64,000 nt of DNA from Tomocerus qinae. Taxonomy: Eukaryota > Arthropoda > Collembola > Entomobryomorpha > Tomoceridae. The stretch covers positions 3,038,001 through 3,102,000 of the forward strand of contig CM034547.1 in NCBI GenBank assembly GCA_020055645.1, written 5' to 3'. Made by a program: the position numbers and the translations under genes. Below, piece by piece: positions 9,101 to 17,172 of the stretch. Position 1 is the stretch's first letter, and each line of letters begins with the position of its first letter. Below the pieces are notes generated by a model. It saw nothing but the letters and a program-made list of their open reading frames with translations. It was not told the DNA's origin and ran no database searches.

Positions 9101-12004
9101 TGCAGTATACCAAAGACTAGTCCTACTGCACCCAGTTTTCCCCTAAGGTAAATGAATGCATAACCTAAATAACGGTGTATCTTAGAATAATATCCAGCTC
9201 AAGCTGGCATTTATTTTATAAAACAAATTGTAAACAAACTAAATATCCGTAAGTAAACATGAATGCACCCGACAACTGAAGAATTAGGCTAAATAGTTGT
9301 AACATTCATATTTTAATTCAGAAAATTCCAGAAAGCTTTGGATTCTTGGGGAATGAAATCCTGCATTGCTTTTAGATCTTTAACAAGATCTGCAGGCAAG
9401 GGAATGGGACCATCATAAAGAGGCAACAACAAAGTATTTTCGAAGCCTTCTGGTACCAACAACCGGTGAGATTTCCAGTTTCTCTCAGATAGCGATTCTT
9501 TTGTTAAAATTTCTTCAGGATATTCAACTGACATCTGAAACCACAAAGATTCGGTCACTTTTAAAGTTGCCGGCCGGGTAAAAACTCTTGAAAGGGACGT
9601 AAAGTCGAAGATCTCAGCCTGAGCCATTCTTTGAATCAAAAAAGGATGTTGTATACAAGATTCTTCTATTATTTTAATCCAATCCTGAGGAGTAAAAATC
9701 GAAGCATTTTTTTGTTTCTTTTCAATTAGGGCAAATTGACGGTCGCAGGGCAAAAAGCTGTGCCCAGTAGACATAAATTTTTGGTTGATTTGGGTAAAAA
9801 GTTTTTTGGCCAGTAGTAACCGGTACATAGATAACAACATGAAATTGTTATTTTGTCCAACACAACGATCAGAAAATACAACGAGGGTTCGAACTTCCGT
9901 TTCTTGTAGTGGATTGTAGTTTTCCATGCAGAATTTGAAAATACAGGACGCAATTTCACTTGATCCTCTATTTGCCTCGATTTTATGCCAAAAGGCCATT
10001 GTCGTCTTATCTGTACTTCCTTGGTGGATACCCAAGTTAAAGCAGGGATATTTTCGTTGATAATAATAATCACTGTTGGATAACCGAGGGCACAGCAGAA
10101 TTCCTTGTAGGTCAACACTGAGGACAATGTAGCTAGGATCTATTTTACTGCGTTCTGTATCTTTCCGTAGTTCTTGGTACCCATTTTCCGCATGAATTTG
10201 ATGTTCAATGAACTCTAACCACAGGGGTTCCAAAACATCTTTTTCTTCCCGAATGTTTTCATTAAGTGAAACAATTTTATTATGAAATCTGTCACATTTT
10301 GTGCAGGTATCAGATTTGGGTTTGCCAAATTTCAAATTAGCTTCCTTAAAAAGACATCTGTAGACCCATTCCCACGATAGAGCTTCTTCTCCATAACCTA
10401 TCGCAAAGTCTCTAAACATTATTGCAATGTTTAAATCCTTGTTCAGGTATTCTCGTTCAGGATTTCCCTCTTTTCTGCTGTAATGGCTGCATGATTTTTC
10501 GTAGGAATTAATGTGCAAAACAATGGCTTCTTTGATACCGTTTTCCAATTTTCTAGGACGATTCAAATGGCGGCCTCTTCCATCCGACAGAGCCAACGAA
10601 TTGGCTGAGATTTTAGTCTGTAGGATTTGAATTCTTTTTGCCGATACGTCAAAAACTGTTAGAAAAGTGTTTTTACACACTTGATATTGTATTCCATCAC
10701 TATCTGGAACATAATACTTGTAAGTTGCTGTTCTTCTGCTATTATTGTTCTCTCGGTCTGACCAATTTCCCTTGAGTTCTTTCCTCATGAATCTTGCTAA
10801 TATATTTGACTGTTCACTGTAATCACCTACATCCCAATACTGCTGAAAAATTTCCATCTTCCGCTCTTGAGATAGTAAACAGCCTGCTTTTCTGCATCGA
10901 TTTCCGCAGGTTATTTCCTGGTTTAATTAAATGTTTTACTTGATCTGTTATCGTTAAACGGCAAAAAAGTTCAAACCAAAAGCAAGAATACGAAAGAACT
11001 CACATAGTAGACTTTTCCCAAATGTTCGGTACCATTTCTACCGATGTAGGCATTTCCAGAATTTTTATTTCTTTTTGAAATGTCGCCAGCCGATAAATGG
11101 CGTTTTCGTTTTAATCGTTCATTTTGATGAGCAAAAGCCCTGGAGGTGACACGTATGTCAGCCATTTTTACAATAAAATAAAACTAGTCATCAACTAGTT
11201 TCATGATAGTGATTAAAATTGATACGACAAAATTGTCCTACTGTCGGATGCATTTTTTCGTTACATTAGCCCTTTTTCGAAATGACAGCATTGGTAACTA
11301 TGGATTTTTAAAGATTTAAAATCTTCTTTCTAACATACACCGTTATTTAGGTTAAGCATTCAAATGTCCTAATGATTCCAAACTGGCTGCAGAAAGAGGG
11401 CAAAATGTTCTATTGTCTTCACGTTGTATGGGGAAAGGGTAAAAGGGTTGCCATGATTTCTATTCACGTTGGTCATGACTTTTTATTGAATTGTACAGGT
11501 TTACCTGCATGCAATAAAGGTCCACTGTTCAGAAAGTTTGAAGGGAGTTGTGAAATGTGGATGGGGATTGTGCGATCCATTTACGAGAAGTCGCTATTCG
11601 CTGATGGTACATTTGAAGGATTACCATTGCAGTGTCTCTGCCCTCAATTTTGCTCTGAATTGTCGTCAAAAGAAATTGGGTACGTTTATGTCATCTTACG
11701 ACTTTTCTTTTATTTATATGGTTCTCCATGTATGGTACTTATTGACAGTTTCTCCATGAATTTCACAGTTCTTCCTCCCAAACCTCCTCAGCAATTAGAA
11801 CACCAACATCATCCGGGATACAGTCGATATTTATCATTTTCCATCATGAGGAAAAGGGCGATCCAGAATATGAATTTTAAAGAATTGCTGGATGAGCAAG
11901 AAGGGCCGGTCACTAAAAGTATCAGACTAACTTCTGCTCTCATTCTTCGAAACCTTGTCAACATTTCAGATAAAGGGCGAAGGTTAAAAAAACTGTATTT
12001 TTAG
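3134..12004 (+). CDS. ARID2: ARID2/BAP170-like chromatin remodelling subunit, C-terminal exons
   Basis: Three exons: 3134-3694, 11499-11679 and 11769-12004, with phases 0 and 1 agreeing across both introns. The first encodes about 170 residues rich in Ser, Thr and Pro and then CEWTGCGMRFATPEH. The second completes that zinc finger (VYLHAIKVHC) and adds a second one (CGWGLCDPF...HLKDYHC). The third encodes LLDEQEGPVTKSIRLTSALI followed by LRNL...GRR. This order, two C-x4-C...H-x4-H fingers and then an EGP-TK-IRLTAALIL block, is the C-terminus of ARID2 (BAP170 in flies), the DNA-binding subunit of PBAF/PBAP SWI/SNF complexes, which acts in the nucleus. The ARID and RFX-like domains must lie left of the window. 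The exon-1 acceptor (GGATAG, no good pyrimidine tract) is uncertain, and the Met at 3167 need not be a start. The stop at 12002-12004 falls just after GRR, earlier than in the vertebrate protein, so a further exon is possible. The 7.8 kb intron is filled with transposons. Confidence 0.85.
3943..5029. repeat. Nested palindrome in ARID2 intron
   Basis: Several segments occur in both orientations. A G-poor C-rich block plus TCAGGTGGGTTCAGTAGAG occurs at about 3943-4060 and 4213-4300 and inverted at 4411-4515 and 4930-5020. A second block starting TTGTTACAATACGCAAACATG (about 4060-4208) is inverted at 4693-4838. The middle (4515-4693) is a symmetric hairpin around GATCTCTAAGCTGTTTCC. This looks like foldback elements inserted in one another. 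The short frames here are shadows of the repeat; I see no gene. Confidence 0.8.
5065..5546. repeat. 482-bp near-perfect palindrome
   Basis: ATTGTGGGCCCAGCTCAACG at 5065 returns inverted ending at 5546, and complementarity runs to a centre near 5306. The core (about 5235-5372) is the same hairpin as at 4551-4671, with a few substitutions (GGGGTGTAAAAAACAG versus GGGCTGTAAAAAACAG). So one hairpin MITE family appears twice within 700 bp, here with longer flanking arms. Confidence 0.85.
5819..6076 (+). pseudogene. THAP-domain fragment (inverted copy of P transposase exon 1)
   Basis: From the ATG at 5819 this reads MASCVISFCLNN..., nearly identical to the first exon of the complete transposase at 9041-8777 on the other strand. 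Where the intact copy has KVCSEHF, completing the zinc-binding C2CH set, this copy has KVCSEEQF: an in-frame insertion and substitutions remove the His ligand. Homology stops near 6053, after MTLT, and the frame ends at 6076 without the rest of the transposase. It is part of the element's left terminal repeat. I regard it as a broken duplicate, although a truncated THAP peptide could in principle be made. Confidence 0.75.
6375..9041 (-). CDS. P-element-type THAP transposase, apparently intact
   Basis: Five exons on the minus strand, 9041-8777, 8679-8385, 8232-7913, 7833-7000 and 6931-6375, all phase-consistent, giving 2271 nt and 756 aa, close to the 751 aa of Drosophila P transposase. The apparent frameshift near 6980 disappears if a 68-bp intron (GTAAAA...ACACAG) is removed. 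Order: THAP zinc finger (C-x4-C, W, CSEH; residues 1-80) for DNA binding; a Lys/Glu-rich coiled coil (about 90-140); an RNase H-like catalytic core with GFDEMSV (Asp about 225) and VSDLAPTN (Asp about 298), matching the spacing of fly D230 and D303; FADFPHLLKLFRNN; and a C-terminal ICGYLASKLKK block typical of the family. It would act in the nucleus on the element's own ends. The weakest junction is exon 1's donor (GTTAGC). No in-frame stop remains under this model, so recent activity is plausible. Confidence 0.85.
9313..11165 (-). CDS. DUF7869-like protein, candidate DDE transposase
   Basis: Two exons, 11165-11004 and 10917-9313, joined in phase 0 across an 86-bp intron (GTGAGT...CCAG), give 588 aa. 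N-terminus: basic region (RLKRKR) and then a Cys cluster (TCGNRCRKAGC) just before RKMEIFQQYWDV. Middle: a CTKCDRFH Cys/His pair near residue 259. Core: LSVDLQGILLCP (Asp about 323), WHKIEANRGSSEIASC, VVFSDRCVGQNNN (Asp about 404) and GHSFLPCDRQFALIEK (Asp about 446 / Glu about 453). I recognise this as the uncharacterised arthropod protein family annotated DUF7869, present in many copies per genome. The spaced acidic residues in hydrophobic strands suggest an RNase H-like DDE/DDD nuclease. That, plus its place between 145-bp TIRs, makes it the likely transposase. The function is inferred, not established. The ORF has no disruptions. Confidence 0.75.
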
Positions 12005-12284
12005 AGGCCTTTTAATTTCAATATTTTTTGTATCGTCACGTTTAACATTGACTATCAACATCAACAGGGAATTTAGTTTTGACTATCACAATGAATAGAA
12101 AAGATTCCTGGTAAATGACAATTTTAACCTGTTCGCTACCAATGACGTGTCAATAACGTTTTCCAGTAACCAAATCTGGAGCCCAAATACGTGTCAAACA
12201 CGTAACTTGGTACTGGTCTGTGTGGACCAAATACGTCTATAGACGTAGTCCTAGTTACTAACTTACGAGCCCAAATACATCTAT
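12005..12284. other. Cluster of ACGT-type short palindromes
   Basis: Three similar phrases follow one another: AATGACGTGTCAATAACG (near 12142), AATACGTGTCAAACACGT (near 12186) and AATACGTCTATAGACGTA (near 12231). Each holds an ACGT...ACGT inverted pair, and a related GATGACGTGTCTGACACGG occurs at about 13162-13180, beyond the next foldback. They may be the outer ends of that element. No gene is visible. Confidence 0.45.
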
Positions 12285-13132
12285 ATTGATCAAGACTGCC
12301 AAGGGGAACCACGATTGCATTCTGAGGACATTTTGACCGTCATGGTATTGGTCGATTCCAAGTTGATTTAGCCAATGAAATTACAGATTTCCATAACAAT
12401 ATTTTATAGGTGAACCACTGGGGTACTATTAAGATATTTCATTAATAACTTCGCAACATTCTGAAACATAGATATACTATGAAACTCTGTAGAAATAATT
12501 TTTAGTATAGTGATAACATATGAAAATATACAAATAAGTCTAATGCACGGCATTGCAAATTAAATTTATCTTAACCGATAACAGGACTCTGGACCTTCAG
12601 GCAACACAACAAACAATTTTTCTACGCACAGAAGGACCGGAATAGGATTTCTTCTTAATGCCTTAAGAATACGGTGTAAAGTCAGCAAACAGAAAATGAG
12701 TAAGGTGCTAACTAAATTCCACATTCTACACCTAAGACGAAAAGGTTACCGATTATTCCGGTTCATCCGTGCGTAGAAAAATTGTTTGTTGTGTTGCCTG
12801 AAGGTCCAGAGTCCTGTTATCGGTTAAGATAAATTTAATTTGCAATGCCGTGCATTAGATTTATTTGTATATTTTCATATGTTATATGTCACTATGCTAA
12901 AATGTGCATTATTTGTACAGAGTTTCCAGTTTCACAGTATATCTAAAATGTTTCAGAATGTTGCGAAGTTATTAATAAAATATCTTAATAGTACCCCAGT
13001 GGTTCACCTATAAAATATTGTTATGGAAATCTGTAATTTCATTGGCTAAATCAACTTGGAATCGACCAATACCATGACGGTCAAAATGTCCTCAGAATGC
13101 AATCGTGGTTCCCCTTGGCAGTCTTGATCAAT
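12285..13132. mobile_element. Foldback element, arms of about 360-380 bp
   Basis: ATTGATCAAGACTGCCAAGG at 12285 returns inverted ending at 13132, and the arms (12285-12644 and 12754-13132) match with few differences, including a shared TTCTACGCACAGAAGGACCGG / CCGTGCGTAGAA motif at the inner ends. The spacer is about 110 bp. There is no ORF. This is a non-autonomous foldback just downstream of the ARID2-like stop. Confidence 0.85.
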
Positions 13133-13283
13133 ACACGACATTTCATACCTACTCACCGAGCCCGATGACGTGTCTGACACGGAAAAAAAAATTTAAATTG
13201 CCATTTTTCCCAACATTATAAAGTTGTAATACTTTTTTCGAATTTTATTCTTGAAACGATTCCCTAGGTTCTCCCTACCACAC

Positions 13284-13286
<3 letters not shown>

Positions 13287-13357
<71 letters not shown>
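13287..13357. repeat. (TA)n microsatellite, about 70 bp
   Basis: An uninterrupted alternating TA tract. The Ile-Tyr repeats readable on both strands are artefacts of the dinucleotide. Confidence 0.97.
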
Positions 13358-13359
<2 letters not shown>

Positions 13360-13367
13360 GGGAAACC

Positions 13368-15340
13368 AATTGTCTTCTCCCGAGAAAGAAGGGCCCTTGG
13401 ATTTTGATGCCCGTGACAACCAAATATGAAAGGTCATGGGTGTTTACAAAAATGACGAAATATTTGTAACTGCAAGCTCACAATGTTATTACTGATTTCG
13501 GTTAATTATATTTTTGTATTACCTATTTTCAACTTTAGTTATGGTTCAGACGGATTTAAAAGTCTAAAGTTACCGGGTTTTAAAACTAAAAATAGGTAGA
13601 ATTAGGCAGCAAAATTTAGATCTAACTAAAAATGCTCGAAGGAAAAGCGAAAGAAACTTTGGAGCGTCTTACATATCGACGGCAGGGCACCTAAAAGAAA
13701 AGAGCCACCCCTCCACTAAAAAGATGACGGTCGAAATGTACAGTTAGGCATTACGTAATTTCGCATTTAAATTAAAATTAAAACCTCTGAAAAAATTTTC
13801 ATTTAGGAAGAGGGGTCCAAAAATTAAAATTACGACGTTTTCGCACATAATGGTCTAGAAATTAAAATTTCGCCTTTCACTGTTCACACTGGCCTGAAAA
13901 TTAAAATTTCGACTACGATTACGCTCGCCTTGACACCAGCATATTGCGTTGTGGCCCGACTTCCAAGAAATCGTGGAAAGCAAGAAAGTTTTCGAGTTAT
14001 TTCATTCGGTAAATTTCGAAGTTTTATGCATATCGTCTAAAAATTAAAATTTCGACTTTCTCTATGCACACTGGTCTCAAAATTAAAATTTCGACTTTCT
14101 TTGCTAACATTGCTCTGAAAATTAAAATTTTGACTTTCTTCGCGATCATTGCTCTGAAAATTAAATATAAAAGACTATCACTGCGCATACAGGTTTGAAA
14201 ATTTAAATTTCAAAGTTTTGTGCATATAGTGACCCAAAATTTAAATTTTCTAAGTTTTGTGGGCAGAAAAAATTTGTCAGACCACATTGTACACTAAATG
14301 TTTCCATGGCTTCTCCTTCAGGGGTAAGGTGACCACGTGCTTCAGAAAGCTGATTTTTCCCAACCATTTTCCCGAATAAAAATATGAAAGCAAAATATTT
14401 TGGAAAAACTGGTTGGCGGAAATCAGTTTTCTGGAGCACGTCGTCACCTTACCCCTGGGGCGAAGTCAAGGAAACATTCAAATCATTTTGTTAAACTTCA
14501 ATTTAATTTTAATTAACAGATCAATGTGCTCAACGAAAGTCGAAATTTTAATTTTTGGAACTTAGCAAGCAAAAACCTTTGAAATTTTAGTTTTCAACTC
14601 ACAATGTGCACAAAACTTCGCCAATTTAATTTTCAGACCTATGTGCATAGAAAAGGTCGAAATTTTAATTTTTAGACGATATGAATAAAACTTCGAAATT
14701 TTGATTTCGAAAATTAATTTCAAATGATGTACCATGAAATGCTCCTTGCTTTCCAAGAAGAAAATTCCAAGAAATCGTTCCACAACCCAATGCTGGTGTC
14801 AAGGCCAATGTGGCTACCGATGTTAATCGAAAATGCGAGCGTAATCTTAAAGAGTAAACAGTAAACCATCCTATGTAATGCAGACGACGGTGAACATCCT
14901 CTCCCCATAGATGTTAACAAATTTAAAAACCTAATGAGAATGATCGATTTCAGGGCATGAAAAACCCAAAAACCCGGGTGTTTCATGCCCTGATCGATTT
15001 CATCCTACCTCCGTAACGGCCTTTCTACCTTAACTTGCCACCGATATGGTACTTGTTTTCTAAATTGCCACTAATTTAGTTCATATAAGTCTGTTTCATA
15101 TGTATTAATAATTTCGTTGTTAAGTTCATATCATATACGACGAAAAGAAAGCTGCAGTTTCAATTTGAAAGCTGCAGATTCAATTTGAAGTTTTAAACGG
15201 TACCAAACCCTAGTTATTCAAGCGTTAGTCACAGATTATTGTAGCAAATATTTATGAACACTCCTTTATATCAGTTAATACATTTTTTGGCACGATCATA
15301 GCAACCCAAAGGCCCTTCTTTCTCGGGAGAAGACAATTAA
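13368..15340. mobile_element. TIR-bounded segment of about 2 kb
   Basis: TTGTCTTCTCCCGAGAAAGA (near 13369) reappears inverted near 15337, giving terminal repeats of about 31 bp that continue through AGGGCCCTT. Inside are the AATTAAAATTTCG repeats and the inverted module at 13855-14860. A phrase of the form TTTTCTGGAGCAYGTCGTCA occurs at about 14428 and again just outside the right end at 15350, with a reversed variant near 14325. No coding region is supported, so it is non-autonomous or decayed. Confidence 0.6.
13795..14860. repeat. Inverted array of degenerate 40-bp repeats
   Basis: AAAATTAAAATTTCGACTTT or a close variant starts near 13858, 13898, 14038, 14078, 14119 and 14158, a spacing near 40 bp, with GCACACTGG-type links. 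The reverse complement (GTCGAAATTTTAATTTTTGG and variants) occupies 14530-14700. The flanks also pair: TTGACACCAGCATATTGCG near 13930 with CAATGCTGGTGTCAAGGCC near 14788. It is a foldback built on short tandem repeats. Confidence 0.75.
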
Positions 15341-15775
15341 TTTTCTGGAGCATGTCGTCACTTTGTCCCTGAGGGCGGAGCCCTGGAAACATTCAAATCA
15401 CTTTGAGCATGCCAATAATTGATAGGAAACGCAATTGAAAGGTGGTTTTCGTGTAAGAATAGTAACTTCGGCTAAATCAGACCATTTTCTATGATTTGCA
15501 ATATGGCCTGCGAAAATGACGTCATTTTTAATAATTTTACCCGTAGCAACTCACCGTTTCAGAATTTCGGAAAACTATAGTTAAGGGGCCAGTTATCGTG
15601 AAAAGTTGAAGGACCATTTAGTGTCGAGTGTTAAGGGGCCAGTTACCACCAAAAAGAGACTACTTACAACGAAAGGAGTATAGTCTGACCCGCTATTTCA
15701 GTACCAATATTTTCAGATAATTTCGAATTTTTTTTTTAAATTCGAGAATTGCCCATTTTTTGAATATTTCAAATG

Positions 15776-16520
15776 TTTCCGACTGCTTTTAAATTTCTTT
15801 TGTTAATTTTGAATTTATTTGACTAATTTCGAATTTCTTGGATTAATTTCGAATTTCTTTGACTAATTTCGAATTTCTTTGACGAATTTCGAATTTCTTT
15901 GACGAATTTCGAATTTCTTTGACGAATTTCGAATTTCTTGTATTAATTTCGAAGTTCTTGGATTAATTTCTAATTTCTTTGACGAATTTCGAATTTCTTT
16001 GACGAATTTTGAATTTATTTAAACAATTTCGAATTTCTTTAAACAATTTCGAATTTCTTTGACGAATTTCGAATTTCTTTGACGAATTTCGAATTTCTTT
16101 GACGAATTTCGAATTTCTTTGACGAATTTCGAATTTCTTTGACGAATTTCGAATTTCTTTGACGAATTTCGAATTTCTTTGACGAATTTCGAATTTCTTT
16201 GACGAATTTCGAATTTCTTTGACGAATTTCGAATTTCTTTGACGAATTTCGAATTTCTTTAAACAATTTCGAATTTCTTTGACGAATTTCGAATTTCTTT
16301 AAGCAATTTCGAATTTCTTTAAAAAATTTCTTGTATTAATTTCGAAATTCTTGGATTAATTTCGAATTTCTTGTAATAATTTTGAAATTCTTGGATTAAT
16401 TTCGAATTCCTTGTATTAATTTCGAAGTTCTTGGATTAATTTCTAATTTCTTTGACGAATTTCTTTAAACAATTTCGAATTTCTATGACGAATTTCGAAT
16501 TTTTTGGATTAATTTCGACT
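15776..16520. repeat. 20-bp satellite array (TTCGAA-containing)
   Basis: The unit GACGAATTTCGAATTTCTTT repeats head to tail, essentially perfect from about 16058 to 16260, with variants (AAACAATTTCG..., TTGGATTAATTTCG...) on both sides. Each unit has a TTCGAA palindrome. The minus-strand frame at 16039-16266 is a periodic artefact of a repeat in which 20 bp x 3 stays open. Confidence 0.95.
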
Positions 16521-16789
16521 AGTTTCGAATATTTTGAATATTATGAAATATTCGAAACTACTCGGAAAGATTCAAAATTAATCGAAGGGATTCAAAATTG
16601 GTCAAAAAGTTTCAAAATTAGTCAACGAGATTCGAAACCAGGCGGTAACATTTAAAATATTCAAAAAGTGGACAATGTTCGAATTTTTTTAAATTCGAAA
16701 TTAGCTGGCAATAATGCTAATGTTACTATTCTTAAATAAAGGAAATTAAATTGCTTGTTTAGGTTAAATACAGGAAGATTGTTATAGTT

Positions 16790-17000
16790 TTTTTAGCCGG
16801 ATAAAATGACTTTGGCCACCTAGCCGACTTAAATAGCTAAAATGTCTAGTGGCTTTAATGGCTAACAGTAGTCATTTATTGGATTTCCCACCAAACAAGA
16901 ATGGCTTTCTCAGTTCATATTTGGCTATTTTAGCCTCTGGCTAACAAATATCTAAACCCACCGGTTGGCCATTTAAGCCGGCTGGTCAACATTCAATGAT
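16790..17000. repeat. GGCTAAAATGGC-type dispersed repeat, copy 1
   Basis: Short, imperfect and partly inverted phrases built on AGCCGGCTGG / GGCTAAAATGG, with GGCCACCTAGCCG, TGGCTAACAG and GGCCATTTAAGCCGGCTGG. The same family fills 59160-59985 in the myosin intron. No gene. Confidence 0.6.
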
Positions 17001-17062
17001 GATACCCATGTGATTCGAACGTTATAAGGTGGTGCCAATAGACAATTCATATTGCTATTCCT

Positions 17063-17172
17063 GCAGCCTGTTTGGGGTTTGGGTGCATTTAGGTAGCTCT
17101 TAGCTGAGAAAAAGCCCGTGGTCATGGATATACCCACTGACCTCCCTTTTCCTATTCAAACTGGCTGCAGAA
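17063..17172. repeat. Short hairpin related to DUF7869-element TIR
   Basis: CTGCAGCCTGTTTGG and, about 100 bp later, CAAACTGGCTGCAGAAAGAG form an inverted pair. The latter 20-mer is identical to part of the DUF7869 element's right TIR (from about 11383). It could be a decayed or deletion-derived relative of that element. Confidence 0.45.

Larger units (their letters stand above)
5709..9153 (-). mobile_element. P-like transposon with long terminal inverted repeats
   Basis: The ends TTTACCTTAGGGGAAAACTG (5708 on plus; about 9150 on minus) begin inverted repeats of about 340 bp, 5709-6053 and 8812-9153, which are nearly identical. Between them lies a complete P-element-type transposase gene on the minus strand. 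The element sits in the left TIR of the DUF7869 element: joining its flanks restores a sequence matching the intact right TIR. I see no 8-bp target duplication of the kind P elements make. Canonical Drosophila P elements have 31-bp TIRs, so the long TIRs, which include coding sequence, are unusual. About 300 bp of AT-rich sequence at 6077-6374 separates the left repeat from the gene's stop and probably holds its 3' UTR. Confidence 0.8.
5591..11479 (-). mobile_element. TIR transposon with DUF7869-like gene, interrupted by P-like element
   Basis: GTCATGACCAACGTGAATAG at 5591 is matched inverted ending at 11479. The match covers 5591-5712 against 11363-11479, and resumes at 9154-9178 against 11336-11362 (ACCGTTATTTAGG). 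The left TIR is therefore split by the P-like element, and the original element was about 2.4-2.5 kb with TIRs of about 145 bp. Its one recognisable gene is the 588-aa protein at 9313-11165. No clear target-site duplication is visible (left flank TTTAAT, right flank TTTTTATT). The right end lies only 19 bp upstream of an ARID2 splice acceptor. The superfamily is not one I can assign. Confidence 0.78.

Noticed and set aside
13193..13469. Ile-Tyr repeat proteins on both strands
   Set aside because: Pure translation of the (TA)n microsatellite.
16039..16266. 75-codon Asn/Ser/Lys/Phe-rich frame on the minus strand
   Set aside because: Periodic artefact of the 20-bp satellite.
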